Source of the DNA: Meandrina meandrites
Taxonomy: Eukaryota > Cnidaria > Anthozoa > Scleractinia > Meandrinidae
Assembly: GCA_963693305.1 (NCBI GenBank)
Contig: OY855903.1
Location: forward strand, 49,713,650-49,777,649
Direction of reading: 5' to 3'
DNA: 64,000 nucleotides
Shown here: positions 39,876 to 52,096 of the stretch, piece after piece
How the letters are laid out: the number at the start of each line of letters is the position of its first letter
How positions within the stretch are numbered: position 1 is the stretch's first letter
The notes under the pieces: generated by a model
Database searches by the model: none
Seen by the model: only the letters and a program-made list of their open reading frames with translations
What the model was told of the DNA's origin: nothing
Program-made: the position numbers and the translations under genes

Positions 39876-42800
39876 ATGTCTAAAAATCGTGCCGTGCCAC
39901 TTTGCCTACCAAACAACTGTAAATGGGACGAGGAGAGCGGTGTCTACAGCAAAGAAAAAGACCAAGACAGGACCAGCCTTCATGTCATCGATGCCGCTTT
40001 AAGAAAGCTGCGACAGATCAAAGGTGCGCGAATTCCCTTGTTCAGAAATCTGTTTACATTCGTCTTGAGCCTTTTACTAAAAACGTATGTGAAAGTTTGG
40101 GATGGAAATTAGCTAATTTTTGGCGGAAAAGCTTCCATGTGACCATTTTTTAACCCGTGCGTAGGGCAAAATATCGCTACGTTTCCCTTGTCGACAAATC
40201 GTTAAATAAGTAGATTGATGTCAGACCGATTATCGGATCAGACCGACCGTGATATTATCCACCGTCTTCATCATTGTTAGAAAGTGAAATTTGTAATGCT
40301 TTGTCTTGCATCTGTTAGGGCCTGTTTGTGTGGTTTCTATCGCTGGGCCGTGTAGAAAAGGCAAGTCGTACATCTTAAGTAAAACTTTTGATCAAGGAGA
40401 GGTGTTTCCTCTTGGACACGAATTAGACCCTGAGACTATGGGCATCTGGATGTGGATTGTTCCAGATAAACTGAAGGTAGTTTAAAAAACAATGATACTA
40501 ATACTACATATTACACTCCCGAGTAACGACTAAAATGCATTCATGCAGTTTCAACAACAACAACAACATAAAACAAATATAAAACCGGAAATAAGGCATT
40601 TCCTTTTTCAAGAAGATACTATTAAGGTAACATTGTCTGGCCTAAAAACAGCTATTAAACAAGTAATTCAATAACAATAACATAATCAACCGCGTTCCGT
40701 TCCACAACAACGCAATCCTCAGTAACATGTTCGTGATCCAAAAAAACGCATGATCCATCTCCTTTTCTTAAACGTCTACAATCGATCGTACTTTGTAGGA
40801 CTCCAGTGGGCAGGAATTTACAGTGGTATTGCTGGACTCTGAAGGGATAGACGCCGTGACAAGCGAGGGATCTGATGATCACTGCATTTTTACACTCACC
40901 ATTTTACTGGCTTCTGTATTTATCTATAATTCAGCTGGAGTGCCGACCAGGACTGACCTTGATGGATTGCAGTATCTTTTAAACCGTTATTTTCATGTTT
41001 TTTTTTTTTTTTTTTTCTTTACTTTAAACAGCTTTTTATTTCTAGTAATTGGGTAAGCGATTTTTGCCTAGGACCACATCGTTTTCTTGGGATAATAATT
41101 AGTCAAAAGTAATGTTTTTCTTAGGCGCTTTTTTCTCACTTTTTTCTTTAGTTATGTTGGCCTTCAGTCGCCTTTGTGCGCGATTGGGAATTTCCACTTT
41201 TAATATGGCGAGTTCATTGCGTATATATCTCATCTCTTTGAGCTAGTTTAGATGCTTTGTCATGTAATACTGTTTTATCAGCTGCTTGTCAAAAACATCT
41301 TCTAACGTGAAAAGTAACAACTTAAGAAGTGGTACAAATTAAAGACAACGGCCACTCAGCGCGCATTTCTGCCGGAGTCCATGAGTTACACACACCCGCC
41401 ATCTTATAATTATGGACCTTACGGAACCACGGCGGTAACTGCAACGAGAACGTCGCAAATCAAAAGGCTTAATAAGCGGTACAGTAGCTTAGCACGTGCG
41501 TTACCCATCTTGGTACATTTCTTTGTCGTCCTCTGCAAAACAACGACGTGAAATGGCCACATTTTGCGTAGTCCGGAGAAAGTTTGAATTTAATATTGCG
41601 CTTAAATATTCAGCTAGAGATTAGTTCTGTCAAAAATGATCGCACTAACAAAACAGGATAGTTGCGAAAATGTTAAGTAAAATGAAAATTCATTTTTTTA
41701 GTCGACGTTGTCGTCAGCGTCACCGTCGTGGTTTCGTAATGTCCCTTGATAATTGAGGATACGTTTCGTCGTTAGTCGATGATTGTTTTTCAAAAGCCGC
41801 AGGTTCAGCCACAAACACCGCTCGATTCTAGACAAACAGTTATTATGCTAGCTTGGATTCAAATTCATAATTTCTTAACTTAATGAATAGCCACATAGCG
41901 AAGCTGTCACAACTAATTCAACTACGATCAACTGACCAACCACCTGGCTTAGAAACAGTCCAAGAAGAAGATCCAATGCTCTTCTTTAAGTCGTTTCCAA
42001 CATTTATTTGGCTGTTGAGGGATGTTGTCCTATCACTCCCCAAAGAGTGCTACAACATTAAGGACTATTTTCTGAATACTGTTAGTAAATCTCCTCCCAT
42101 TTGTTAATGTTTGCTTTGGCCTACTCCTTTTTGAGCAATAGTAAAGTGATGGATCTTAATTAACAGACCCTTACCTCAACAAAGCGCATTGTCACAAGTT
42201 TAAGTTTTTGCTGCGAGTCTTTGATTAATTGTGGAAGGTACGGTGGCGTAACTGTTAGTGGCCGACTCCGGACCTAGCCGAAGTTATCTATTTGTTCTTT
42301 CGAAAGACGCTTTACTCTCACTTCCTCTTTTCACACAATCGAATTAATGACTAATGGCGAACTAAATGTTAGAGGTAAACAATGCGATACATTACTTTCC
42401 CATCTTAGAGGACTACTGCAACCGCTTCATACTACGAAATAATCGATAGTCGCTGGTCTCATGGACCACAAGGCTCAAAGACAAACAGCTTCACTTGCTG
42501 ACGAAATTACAAACCAAGTTGTGTTCCTTATATTTTTTGGTTCGTAGGTGTTTACGCAGACGCTAGGAGAGAAAAGCAAAGAGTCTAACGAAGTAGCACA
42601 GAGTATCCTGACGTATTTTCCAGAGTTCCATGCTTTCAAGCTGCGCCCCCCGTCTTCGGATCCAGAGGTGGTGTCTACCCTCAACCAGAGAGAATCTGGT
42701 GACGAAGTCAGCAAACTATTCATTTGGGGAATAGATAGTTTTAAGAATTTCTTATACCCCAAGCTTGACCCTAAACGCAGTCCCCTGCCCCTCAACGAGG

Positions 42801-45800
42801 CAGAATATGTAACTGGGGAAGGTGAGTAGGAATGATGGCGCAAAACTATATTCGCCGAAACAAGTGCCTGCCTAAGGTGATCAATTTAGATTTACAAATC
42901 GGAGCATGAAGTCCAACATGTACATTTCAAACCCTATCCTATCCGATAAATGTAAAGTAAATAATCCATCTTGCAAATGGAAGACGTTACTGGAAGGCTA
43001 AAATATTCTAAAATGGTAGGAAATTCTCGGCCATTTGATTTTGGGCACTTTCCATTCGATTAACATTTCCGAGATTTCGAGTAGAAATATCCAATGGAAA
43101 GGGAACAGTTCCGGGAAGAAATTCCAAAAATTAAGAAATACGTTTTGAGCGGGCCACGCTGCTGCCTGAAAAAAAATCCTGTTTAATTTTTATTTTTTAT
43201 ATTACCTGAACAGGCCTTGTCGAATTGGTCATCAGTTACGTTGCTCAACTGAACAATCCTGGAACAGTCGTCAATGTCAAGAATGCCTGGGATACTTTTG
43301 TCTCTTCAAAATGCACCCGAGTGAAAGCAGCCGCTATAGAAGCATACGACAAAACAATGAAGTTGAAACTCGATGGTAAAATACCGTGCGATGGCCATTT
43401 GATTCGCCAAGGTCATCTGAACTCGTTTGATGTCGCCTTAAAGCTGTTTAAAAACGAGACGTACGATATGTGTACAGCAAATGTTGAAAATTGTCTAAGG
43501 GAAATTAAGGTACAAGTAACTAGATAAATATAAGAAATATACGAAAATAAATGAGGCGAAATTCTCTTTCGAGAAAAGCTTCAAACAGAAATGAGGTAAT
43601 AAAGAAAAATTGAAATTAAATTGAAATTCCGCTATAGTAGCCCAGTTTACCTAATATATGGAAATTGGGATTGTGTTACTACAGGGAAAATAAATTAAGC
43701 TTGTTTTATTGTGGACTATTCGGGAAATTAAACCTGGAAAACCACTGTTCAATAAAACGAACAGTTACTCAAATAACATTTTCAATTTTCAGTCACAGGA
43801 TCTAATGTCAGCTCATAGCCACGGTGCTGCGGCATGTTGCGTAGAAGCCGTTAATGGAAACTTGTTCTTAAGGGCGTTATCAAAAAGTCTGAGTGACAAA
43901 TTGCCAAAGTGGTACAATTTTTCCTTCTTGTGCAGACGAAGACGGCAGTCTTTCTTGGTGGTTAAGAGTCAGGAAAAGTTAATTCTATCAATTTGATTTA
44001 ACAGGATTACATGGAATGCAGCTTAAATGGATGGATACAACAGAACAACAGTGTTACACGAAAAAGCTGTCGAAGGCTTCTGATTGAATTAAAAAAGCAA
44101 CACCTCGACCAAGCCCTGAGTCGTTTAAGAGGACCTGATGGGTTTAACGTATCGTTTTTGGAAATAAAGGAGTGCTACTCTGCTATTGAGAGCGATTTCA
44201 AGGTTGCAGCGAAAGGTGCTAAAGATACCTGTGCTGAGATGTTTGTCGAGTTTCACGGGGTAAGGAGAAAGACTTATATTTTATCCAAGGGTTGCTTGTA
44301 CTCGCAATTTATTAGAAACATTTTTTTGTCGATATTTTTTTGTTGTCAAGTGCTGTTCACGAATAGATCTTTCACTTAAGGGTGAAGTGGCATGGTTTTA
44401 AAATAAGCGTTAAAAATATATGGAAATAAATTAAAATATGATAATATCTTTGGAAAGGCGTCGATTCTTTACTAAGCAATTGATTTTATATTCCAGAAAA
44501 CAGTGTTACTATATATCTTAAATACATTTTTCTACTTGAAATAGTTGGGCACTTTAGCTCTCTTGTCATTGTTTTCACAAAACCGAAACGAAAACAACAC
44601 CCCCACCGCCACCTGTAAGACAACCAATAACAACAACAGGCAGAAAAAGCAAAGTAGGACAAACTCTTCCGACCTTGTATTCTTTGCCAGGAGCTGCAGT
44701 CTGAGATGGCCAAACACATGGATCACTTGAAGCAGCTTAAAGATTTCGATGAAAACATAACGCACGAGAGACAAGTCAAAGCAAAGGAAGAGCAAGAAAA
44801 GATAAAGGCGAAGGTAACTTTCAGTCGATTAATTCTATTCAATTTTGATCAGTGAGATCAACAAAAGTTGAAAACGGCTCGAGATTTCCGGGTCAACGTG
44901 AAGAGGACAGCGTTCAGATATGTCCAGGATTTAACGCTAGTGAGATGCACGTTCTTTGTGATACGCATCACAAAGTGTCCTCATTCATTCATATTAGTTC
45001 ACCGAAACACACCAAGTTTTGAATAGTTATGCAGCTCTCGTAAGCTTGTAATTCTACTGGTCCTCTAGTGTAGCAGCTGCTATTGTTTTGGGGGCTAGGG
45101 GCATTGTTCTTGTTGTTTGTTCTATTGTTCTCTCAGCCACTCATGTGAGACCTTACGAGAGCTGCATGGCGACCCCAAGTTTTGACAAATATGAAGTGAT
45201 ATGGAAATGTCAAATAACCCAGTCAAACATGGCATGTTTATTAAGCAATGCTCGCGTTCAATTCTGGACATAAGCGAAAGGAAGGACGGACAGTTTAGCA
45301 TGATTTTCAGCTATTCTAGAGTTTCCAGTAAACAATCTTCTGTAAGGAAAACCGGCAGCTGTACATTTTACCACAATACCCTGCGAACAGACAAACATAA
45401 AGGCATTTTTTTACGAAATTTGTCGTTGTACTAACAACGTGTGTGGGCTATGTCTGCAGATTTTGGAACTTTTCTTGTGTTTCGTTTATGAGTGTTTTCA
45501 TCGAAGGGTTTTTGTGCGTTAAGAATTATGCATGGCTAAATGTGCTGGTCGCCATCTTTACAACGCAGTCAAACAAACTGTGCTGTTTTGATTGACTTCA
45601 AACTGCATACATGTGGTATTTTCGAAAAGCAGACAATGTCGATACTTAGTAATTTCCTGTAAGTTAGTTGGGAAGCCTGGAGAGGACGAAATTGCAAAGA
45701 TAATATTCATATCAGTAATAACATTTTGAAAAATGTACTTCTTATTGTCATTGTTCTGTTTGCAATTGACATACAGGAGGCAAGAGCACGTCTTGAAGAG

Positions 45801-46533
45801 GAGCGGGCTGCCAAAGAAAAGGAGGTCGGTAGACATGGCTCCCTTAAAACTTCTTAGGGATATTTTAAACATCCAATTTTGATAGTAATGGGAACCCATC
45901 ACGCAACGTTGCGTTTTAACTAATATTGCTTACTCTACTTGCAGAAATGATGGTCCTTTTCAGAAAATGGCCTCTCTTGGCTACCATTTGACTACTTTTA
46001 AGCAAAAATACTTAAGTCAATGTATAAATATTATAACATTTGCATTTTATGATTACGCTTTTAAGCTTACTATTTACAGGAAGTAATTAACATTACGACT
46101 GACATTGCGTACTCTAACAAGTACGCAGACCCAATTGAAAAATGGCGCCTAATTATATGAAAAAGCTTGTATTGTGAGAATAAAGCGATTTTACCGTGTG
46201 CATGTGCAGGTAAAAATTAAGTACTGTCGTGAAGATATTTCATCTCGTCAGGATACAAGATTTATATTGGAATTATATGGTTTTCTTCAGATCACATTGT
46301 TGAAGACAAAGCACGAGGAAGACAAGAATCGTCTTGAGAAGCGGCTAAGGGCAGATATGGAGGCCCAGAAAGCGCAAATGATGAACATGATGACAGCAAA
46401 TATACAAACAATGAGAAAGGGCAATCAAGCTGCCGTCGACCAGAACAAAACACTGAAAAATTCCATAGCGGAAATGCAACGTTCTCTAAATGAGTTAAAC
46501 AAGCAAATAGAATGCCTGAAGAAACGCATTTGA
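39876..46533 (+). CDS. GBP-C: guanylate-binding protein-like GTPase lacking a CaaX box
   Basis: Ten exons: 39876-40023, 40319-40476, 40799-40971, 41891-42080, 42548-42821, 43214-43509, 44005-44259, 44691-44813, 45777-45824, 46291-46533. They give 635 aa in one frame. It starts MSKNRAVPLCLPNNCKWDE and keeps GPCRKGKS, DSEG and LLRD. Exon 5 is 9 nt longer than in the paralogs. The helical and coiled-coil region is conserved (MECSLNGWIQ, ELQSEMAKHMDHLKQLKDFDEN). The last exon stops after LNKQIECLKKRI, so the proline run and CaaX of GBP-A/B are absent. Without a lipid anchor it is probably cytosolic unless it partners with a prenylated paralog, as some vertebrate GBPs do. The splice sites are intact, so it is not an obvious pseudogene. 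Confidence 0.92.
40972..41890 (+). other. U12-type intron of GBP-C (intron 3), weaker donor
   Basis: The donor GTATCTTTT at 40972 differs from GTATCCTT at one base. TTTCTTAAC at about 41871-41879 matches the branch motif, with its A 12 nt before the acceptor AATAG at 41890. The junction gives DLDGLH-HIAKL, the same codon position as in GBP-A and GBP-B. The interval 41385-41570 looks like an interspersed repeat (GCAAAACAACGACGTGAAAT), with low confidence. Confidence 0.8.
45029..45167. repeat. inverted repeat ATGCAGCTCTCGTAAG
   Basis: In GBP-C intron 8. ATGCAGCTCTCGTAAG (45029-45044) and its exact reverse complement (45152-45167) are separated by about 107 bp. Probably a small foldback element. 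Confidence 0.6.
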
Positions 46534-48384
46534 ATGATAACGTAATGACAAACGAGCACATCTCAGAATTCTTTCTCGGCGAAATGCGAGATGGTAAATT
46601 TATCTCGAAATATTTCAGTGAGCAGGTGAATAAAGTGGACTCAGGGTAATGAGAATCATGAAAGCGCATATATTTCGAGATAATTATGTTTTCAAAAGAT
46701 CATCACGATGATCAAAATAATCGCAAAGGATACTCCTAAACTATAAAACTATTATATATATAGCTGATGAATAAGGAGTACTCTTCAAGATGCGACGTCA
46801 AGTGGTAATAAATTTAATAAATTAAATTTAGTTCTGCAGGAACCTTTTTTGATACTCTCAGCACTTCTGAGGGAAGTGTCACATGATGCATGAATATCAC
46901 TACTTTGGGTAATTTAAATACGCTGTTATCAAAAGCTGTAATTCATAATTCTGATGTTGCTCGCCATTTGTTATTGTCATTGTTATTTATTTTTGTTTAC
47001 TTCATGTATTCATCCTTCTACTCCCAGGGATACCAAAGTTCGTGTTTCTCGGAGAAAGAAAAAAAAACTACTCAATTACTTTTATTTTAATGGTCATTTT
47101 GCATGATTTTTTTTTCATAAGCCTCAAAGTTAGAACCACATTTATAACTATGATTCAAGATTGATTCAAAGGAATGAAGCTAAGAAAGGTGATCAGTTTA
47201 CTCGTTCTTTTTTAATGATATATTGTAACAAATTCTAAATTTGCTTAATACTTGTTAATAGCGAAACGTTCGCATGCATTTAAAGACACACACTGATTGC
47301 TGTTGAAGTATGTCACGTACTGACAGTTTTGTGAAGGACTTTGAATGACGACACTTGAAAGAAAAAGTTCAAGTAACTCTTATCTACTAAGATTGAAACC
47401 ATTTATTGATACCAAGTCTCACTAGACCTTGCCTGCCCTTTGCACGTTACGCTTAAACGAAATCCGCTGAAGTTTATTATCGTAACAGATTTATTTGATT
47501 GAGTTTAACCCATCACTGCAAGTCTGTGATAATAACGTAGTTTGTCTCAATTCGAATGAAAACTTTTGAGTAGTGCTTAAGAGGGAAGCTGCTTCTTTTG
47601 CCACAGTTTGCAATATAAAATTTGTTATTGCATGACTCTCGGAAAGTTTGAATTGGCCATTCTGTTTGTAAGTGCTTGTGCTAACTCGTTTCCTGAAAAG
47701 CCTTGCAACTCACAAAGCTTTCACTATTTAGAAATGAAAGTTGGTAATTATTGGATTGGTGGCGTTACGCTATTTACCTTATTTTCTAAAAGACTGGGTA
47801 TAGATATGTAAAAAAAAAAAATAGAAGGAGCCCAACCAACGCCATAATAAAAAGAGACCTCTGTTGGTTCGGTTGATGTCAATGTTACTATTGGATATGG
47901 TGGTAGTAATAATGGTGTTTGTTCTAATGTCAATTCGCTGCCTGTTTAACTGTCATTTATTATGGCGCCCGCCGCGGAAACAAAAGCAGCAAATTAAGAC
48001 AGCCAGTTGTGACGTTAAATGTGCTTGCCATTAAAGGATACCAAACTACAAAACCAATTTTGTTTTTGAATTTATTCAGCATGTTAATTAAAGATACCCA
48101 CTTAAGTTGTTTAATTATTGACATTTCATCAGTATTTAGAATAATATACAAAGATGCATGCGTTCGGTGATACAGTTGTCGTGTCATCGCTGTTATTTTG
48201 GGCTAGCCAAATCTTCTTCTTTTTTTTTTTTTTTTTTTTTTTTTCACTTATTGAATTTACAAATCTATTTGTAAATATCTATCTCTATGTCAGTTTATAA
48301 TAAAACAGATATTTTTTTATAATATATTGAGAACTCTGAGTTCAGATCATTTGTATAATTCGTCACGGTTTATGTATATACATT
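46534..48384. other. intergenic region GBP-C to GPCR-1
   Basis: Convergent 3' ends of GBP-C (+) and GPCR-1 (-). AT-rich, with a T-run at about 48217-48244. No coding signal was recognised. Confidence 0.45.
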
Positions 48385-49350
48385 TTATGATTTACACAAA
48401 ATTCTCTTGATTGCATCCGTCACTTCCCTCATTCGCCAGATAAATACAAGCGGATGCAACGCGGTAGTGAAGAAAACAAATGTTACCATCAAAGTGTAAA
48501 GAATTTTGGCATGTTCCTTTTGCTCTGTACAAACGTATTCCTTGCAAAAGCTAACTATAGTCGTTGGGACATAGCAAGCAACAATGAGTACGGCTATAAA
48601 TGCTACAGTATATGCGTACTTCTTAAATCGAGCGAAATCCGGAAAAAGGCTTCTTAGTGAACCTCGCCGGTCAAAAGAAAGACCCTGAAATACTGTCAGT
48701 TCCGTTATCTGCATTTGATGACGTCGAACGAGCACCAGAATCTTTAAATAAACAATAACAATTACACAAAGGCACAGGAAGTTTGTAGACTTGGTAAGGA
48801 AGAGAAATGTTTGGTTTTCCACCCAGAATCTTGTTATTGTCACTGAGACGGAAAGAAGCCACACGATGAGTACGGCTGCTGTAATGCGCTTCTTGGTGAC
48901 GACTTCCCTGTATCTTAGATGAAGATGGAGGGATAGATACCGGTCAATTGACATGAATGTTAACACCACGAACGACGCATTCAGGGCTGTCTGTGAACAG
49001 AACTCATAAACAAAACGAGATCCGCAGTAAAGTTGGAAATTTCTGGCTATTTCCGATGCTTTAAAGACCACAAATGCAGGTCCGGCTAACAATCCGAGTA
49101 GGAAGTCACAAAAAGCAAACCATCCCAGCAATATGTTCGCTGGCGTATGAAGGGATGTGGTTTTCCAAAGTGCAATGACGATCAGAAGGTTTCCAACCGA
49201 AGAACAGATGGCAAAGAACGAATTTAAAACACATGCGATGACGTTTACCGTGAGAGTAGCCGAGCTCTCGAAGATAGGAGCAGTGAAATAAAGGCAGCTA
49301 ACCGGGGAAACCGTGTTATCCATGAGCGACGAGGGACGAGAAACGTTCAT
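48385..49350 (-). CDS. GPCR-1: class A (rhodopsin-type) receptor, MECA-like
   Basis: A single exon. The frame is open upstream to 49599, but a typical start is ATG 49350 (MNVSRPSSLMDN, 321 aa) or 49323 (312 aa), giving a short N-terminus with an N-glycosylation site. There are seven hydrophobic helices. Motifs: SVGNLLIVIAL (TM1 Asn), FCDFLLGLLAGP (TM2 Asp), SIDRYLSL (DRY), CYVP in TM6 in place of CWxP, and HPLVFIWRM at TM7 in place of NPxxY. A very short second extracellular loop without a clear Cys fits melanocortin/adenosine-like receptors. The ligand is unknown. Intronless receptors of this kind are common in anthozoans. Confidence 0.85.
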   Translation of the reverse strand: MNVSRPSSLMDNTVSPVSCLYFTAPIFESSATLTVNVIACVLNSFFAICSSVGNLLIVIALWKTTSLHTPANILLGWFAFCDFLLGLLAGPAFVVFKASEIARNFQLYCGSRFVYEFCSQTALNASFVVLTFMSIDRYLSLHLHLRYREVVTKKRITAAVLIVWLLSVSVTITRFWVENQTFLFLTKSTNFLCLCVIVIVYLKILVLVRRHQMQITELTVFQGLSFDRRGSLRSLFPDFARFKKYAYTVAFIAVLIVACYVPTTIVSFCKEYVCTEQKEHAKILYTLMVTFVFFTTALHPLVFIWRMREVTDAIKRILCKS

Positions 49351-49599
49351 TAGAAACTTTCGCGGTACACCACACACGATTAAACGCTCGCCAACCGAAG
49401 GCAGCCATGGGTCTCCAGATTTATAAGGGTGCCTTTTGACATATTGGCTGTGAAATGACACGTTTGATGTTTGTAGCAGTTGTCTGTTCTTAAAGATGTT
49501 GCTTTTGCAAACGGTTTTGACAAATGACGGAAGAAGTATTTTGTGCCAAGTGTCACCAATGAGGCGATTCTTGGGTTGTTTTTGATATAACGTTAACAA

Positions 49600-52096
49600 T
49601 TATTTATATTGGTCCCTGAACGACACTGTTTCTTAGCAAAGTTATTAATCATCCGAAACAAAGAAAATGTATCGCACTTACACATACAAATGCCGATTTT
49701 GTTTAAGAAAAGATCTATTTATAACAAAAATCATTTCAGAAGCGTGTTTATAATCTAAAATTCTCCTTGATTAATTTTTAATGCCAACAAATTGTAAGCC
49801 ATATTTATTTGATACTGGAAAAATATTCCGAACTATAAACATTAACGATATCATCGAAAAATAATCGCCAAACACGTCATGTAATATCGTTCGTTGCTGC
49901 TTTTATTTAGTGTTCGAAACTTCTATTAAAAGTCATGATGATTTGGTAAAAATGAAATGAGGAAGATACCATAAAAAAAGGATGCAACAGCTTTTAGGTC
50001 AAGTCATGTACTTAAAATACCAGCTAAGCGATTTGTTAAAAGAAAAAAATATTCATAAACAGCAAAAATATGTTGACTTTTACATAAGCAATAATTCCTT
50101 CCAGACATTACTCATTCAAATTTTATAAGGAACAATATTTTGTTTAAGAAATCGCTGTATGTAGTTTCCGTTTGAAAATTAATAACAATTTGCAATTGGT
50201 TACGTTGACCCCGCAAACCCAATCTAGAATGATACAGACTTCTTGCTCGTAAAATTAGATGTGACGTCCTCTGCGTTTAGTGCTTAAGCTGTTGGCAATG
50301 GTAAACAAAAGAAATACAAAGCAGTAGCAGTAATTGTTTATATTCGGGTGTTTTGGGGGTATGGTGCATTTGAAAAATAAACGAGGCTTTAGTTAAGTCG
50401 ATTGTTGACATTACTTTGTCTTACTCATTTGTTCAAATGGCTATTTTGACAATTTTCTTTGTTAGAATTTTTTCCAAGCGTATATTGGTCGAATCTACCA
50501 ATATTGACACGCCGCCGAAAATGTTTAGTTAACCACAATATGTCAGGAAACGTTATTGATTCAAGAAGCCGTTGACCTAAGAATTAGACTGGCTTAACCT
50601 TGATTAGGCCAGTACTTACAAGAGCAAAGAGTGAAGTTTCCACATAACATATTTCCATATCGAACACTTTAAAGAAAACTATATTAAGTTATTATTAATA
50701 TTCCTGTGCACTATTTCAAATTGACTTACTTATGCAAATTGCAGTCCACCTACGTACATTAGCGACAGGAATATACTCACCGGATGGCCTTAAAAGCTTT
50801 ATTTAAATAAAGGACACTAAGCGTTTCATAAGATCTAAAAAATCTTCCATAATTTTTTAAGGATACAGTTTTCTTTGGGTAGACGTACATTCAACGCCAA
50901 ATTTGAAAGTGGCAGAAACGAGCGTTTTTGTCTCCGTTACGTACTGACTCAGCATTACTCCCGTGACAATATCGTGTTGACATGCTGGAATAACTTAAAC
51001 CGAGTAAAATTATATGTTGTTATTTCGAAGGAACGCTGTTTGCCGAAGTTTCATAAATATATCTATCGTGATCTTATCAGTACACTTCACAATATGGGAG
51101 ACTTTTATCAGTTTCATTTATAGGTTATGTGAGTTAAAAACACTTATTAAAAGTTGTAATATTTGGATACGGAAATAAATCTTTAATTCTCTCTTCTCTA
51201 TATATAGTTCGAATTCAGAGCGTCAATAAAAATAAACATTTTCATACGAAACAAATCAGGTGACATGATAAGGAAATTTGAAATCGAAAATGACCTGATA
51301 CCAACGCTGAAGAAATCTTAAAAAAATTTAAATTTTTTTGCTTGCTTACATATTAAAACAAATGACATTTATTTTCAATAATCAAATATTTATTTATTTA
51401 TCTATAATAACCATGTTACCACAGCTTCGAGCGACACGGCCAAACGAACAACCAGGGCGCGCATAAATCAAAATTGAACTATTTATCAAGTAAAAATCCA
51501 AAGCCTTGTAGCAATATGGACATCATGGTCTTTCATGATCAAATGCTTTTATATTGTCATTGAAGATAGCTCTGACCCCTTTACAAACACTGGATTCAAC
51601 CACGGCAACGCTGTTGTGGTTGCTCCAGCTCCCATCTCGCGGGAAAAGATGCCGTTTGTTGCCCCAACGTCGAAAACCCGCTGACAAGGGCGTGCATTGA
51701 TAGCATTACAAGTTGTGAGAGCAACGTTATTCGGTCCCATATCTCCCCCCCCCCCCCCCCCCCCTCCCCCAACCATGGTTGGTCTTATTCTGAATACCCG
51801 TACGAGTAATCTACTCTCATCGATCAATTACGAATTGGGTCGGCCGCGTTAAATAGCTAGCACATGCGACGAGCCGTGAAAGTAATCATTAATTTTAACT
51901 CAGGCGAGCTATGGTATCAGGAGGACTTTTTTAAAGAGGACTTTCAACTCCAAATACAGGAGAAACAGACCATTTCTGTTCCCAGGTTTGGACGGAAACT
52001 AAAATATGTAAAAAGTACGGTTGTTGGTTGAAAACCGGTTAGCACCACATCTTCCTTGAACACTAGTGTTCAAAGTAATTGACCAGGCCCTGTCTG
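49600..52096. other. intergenic region GPCR-1 to GPCR-2
   Basis: AT-rich, and no gene supported. It holds a C-rich tract (about 51747-51764) that makes an artificial poly-Gly frame on the - strand. The frame at 50875-51123 has no recognisable motif. Confidence 0.45.

Noticed and set aside
43709..43996. extra GBP-C exon
   Set aside because: No counterpart in GBP-A or GBP-B, and exon 6 to exon 7 already joins in frame.
51549..51827. glycine-rich protein on the - strand
   Set aside because: The Gly run comes only from the poly-C tract; no other coding evidence.
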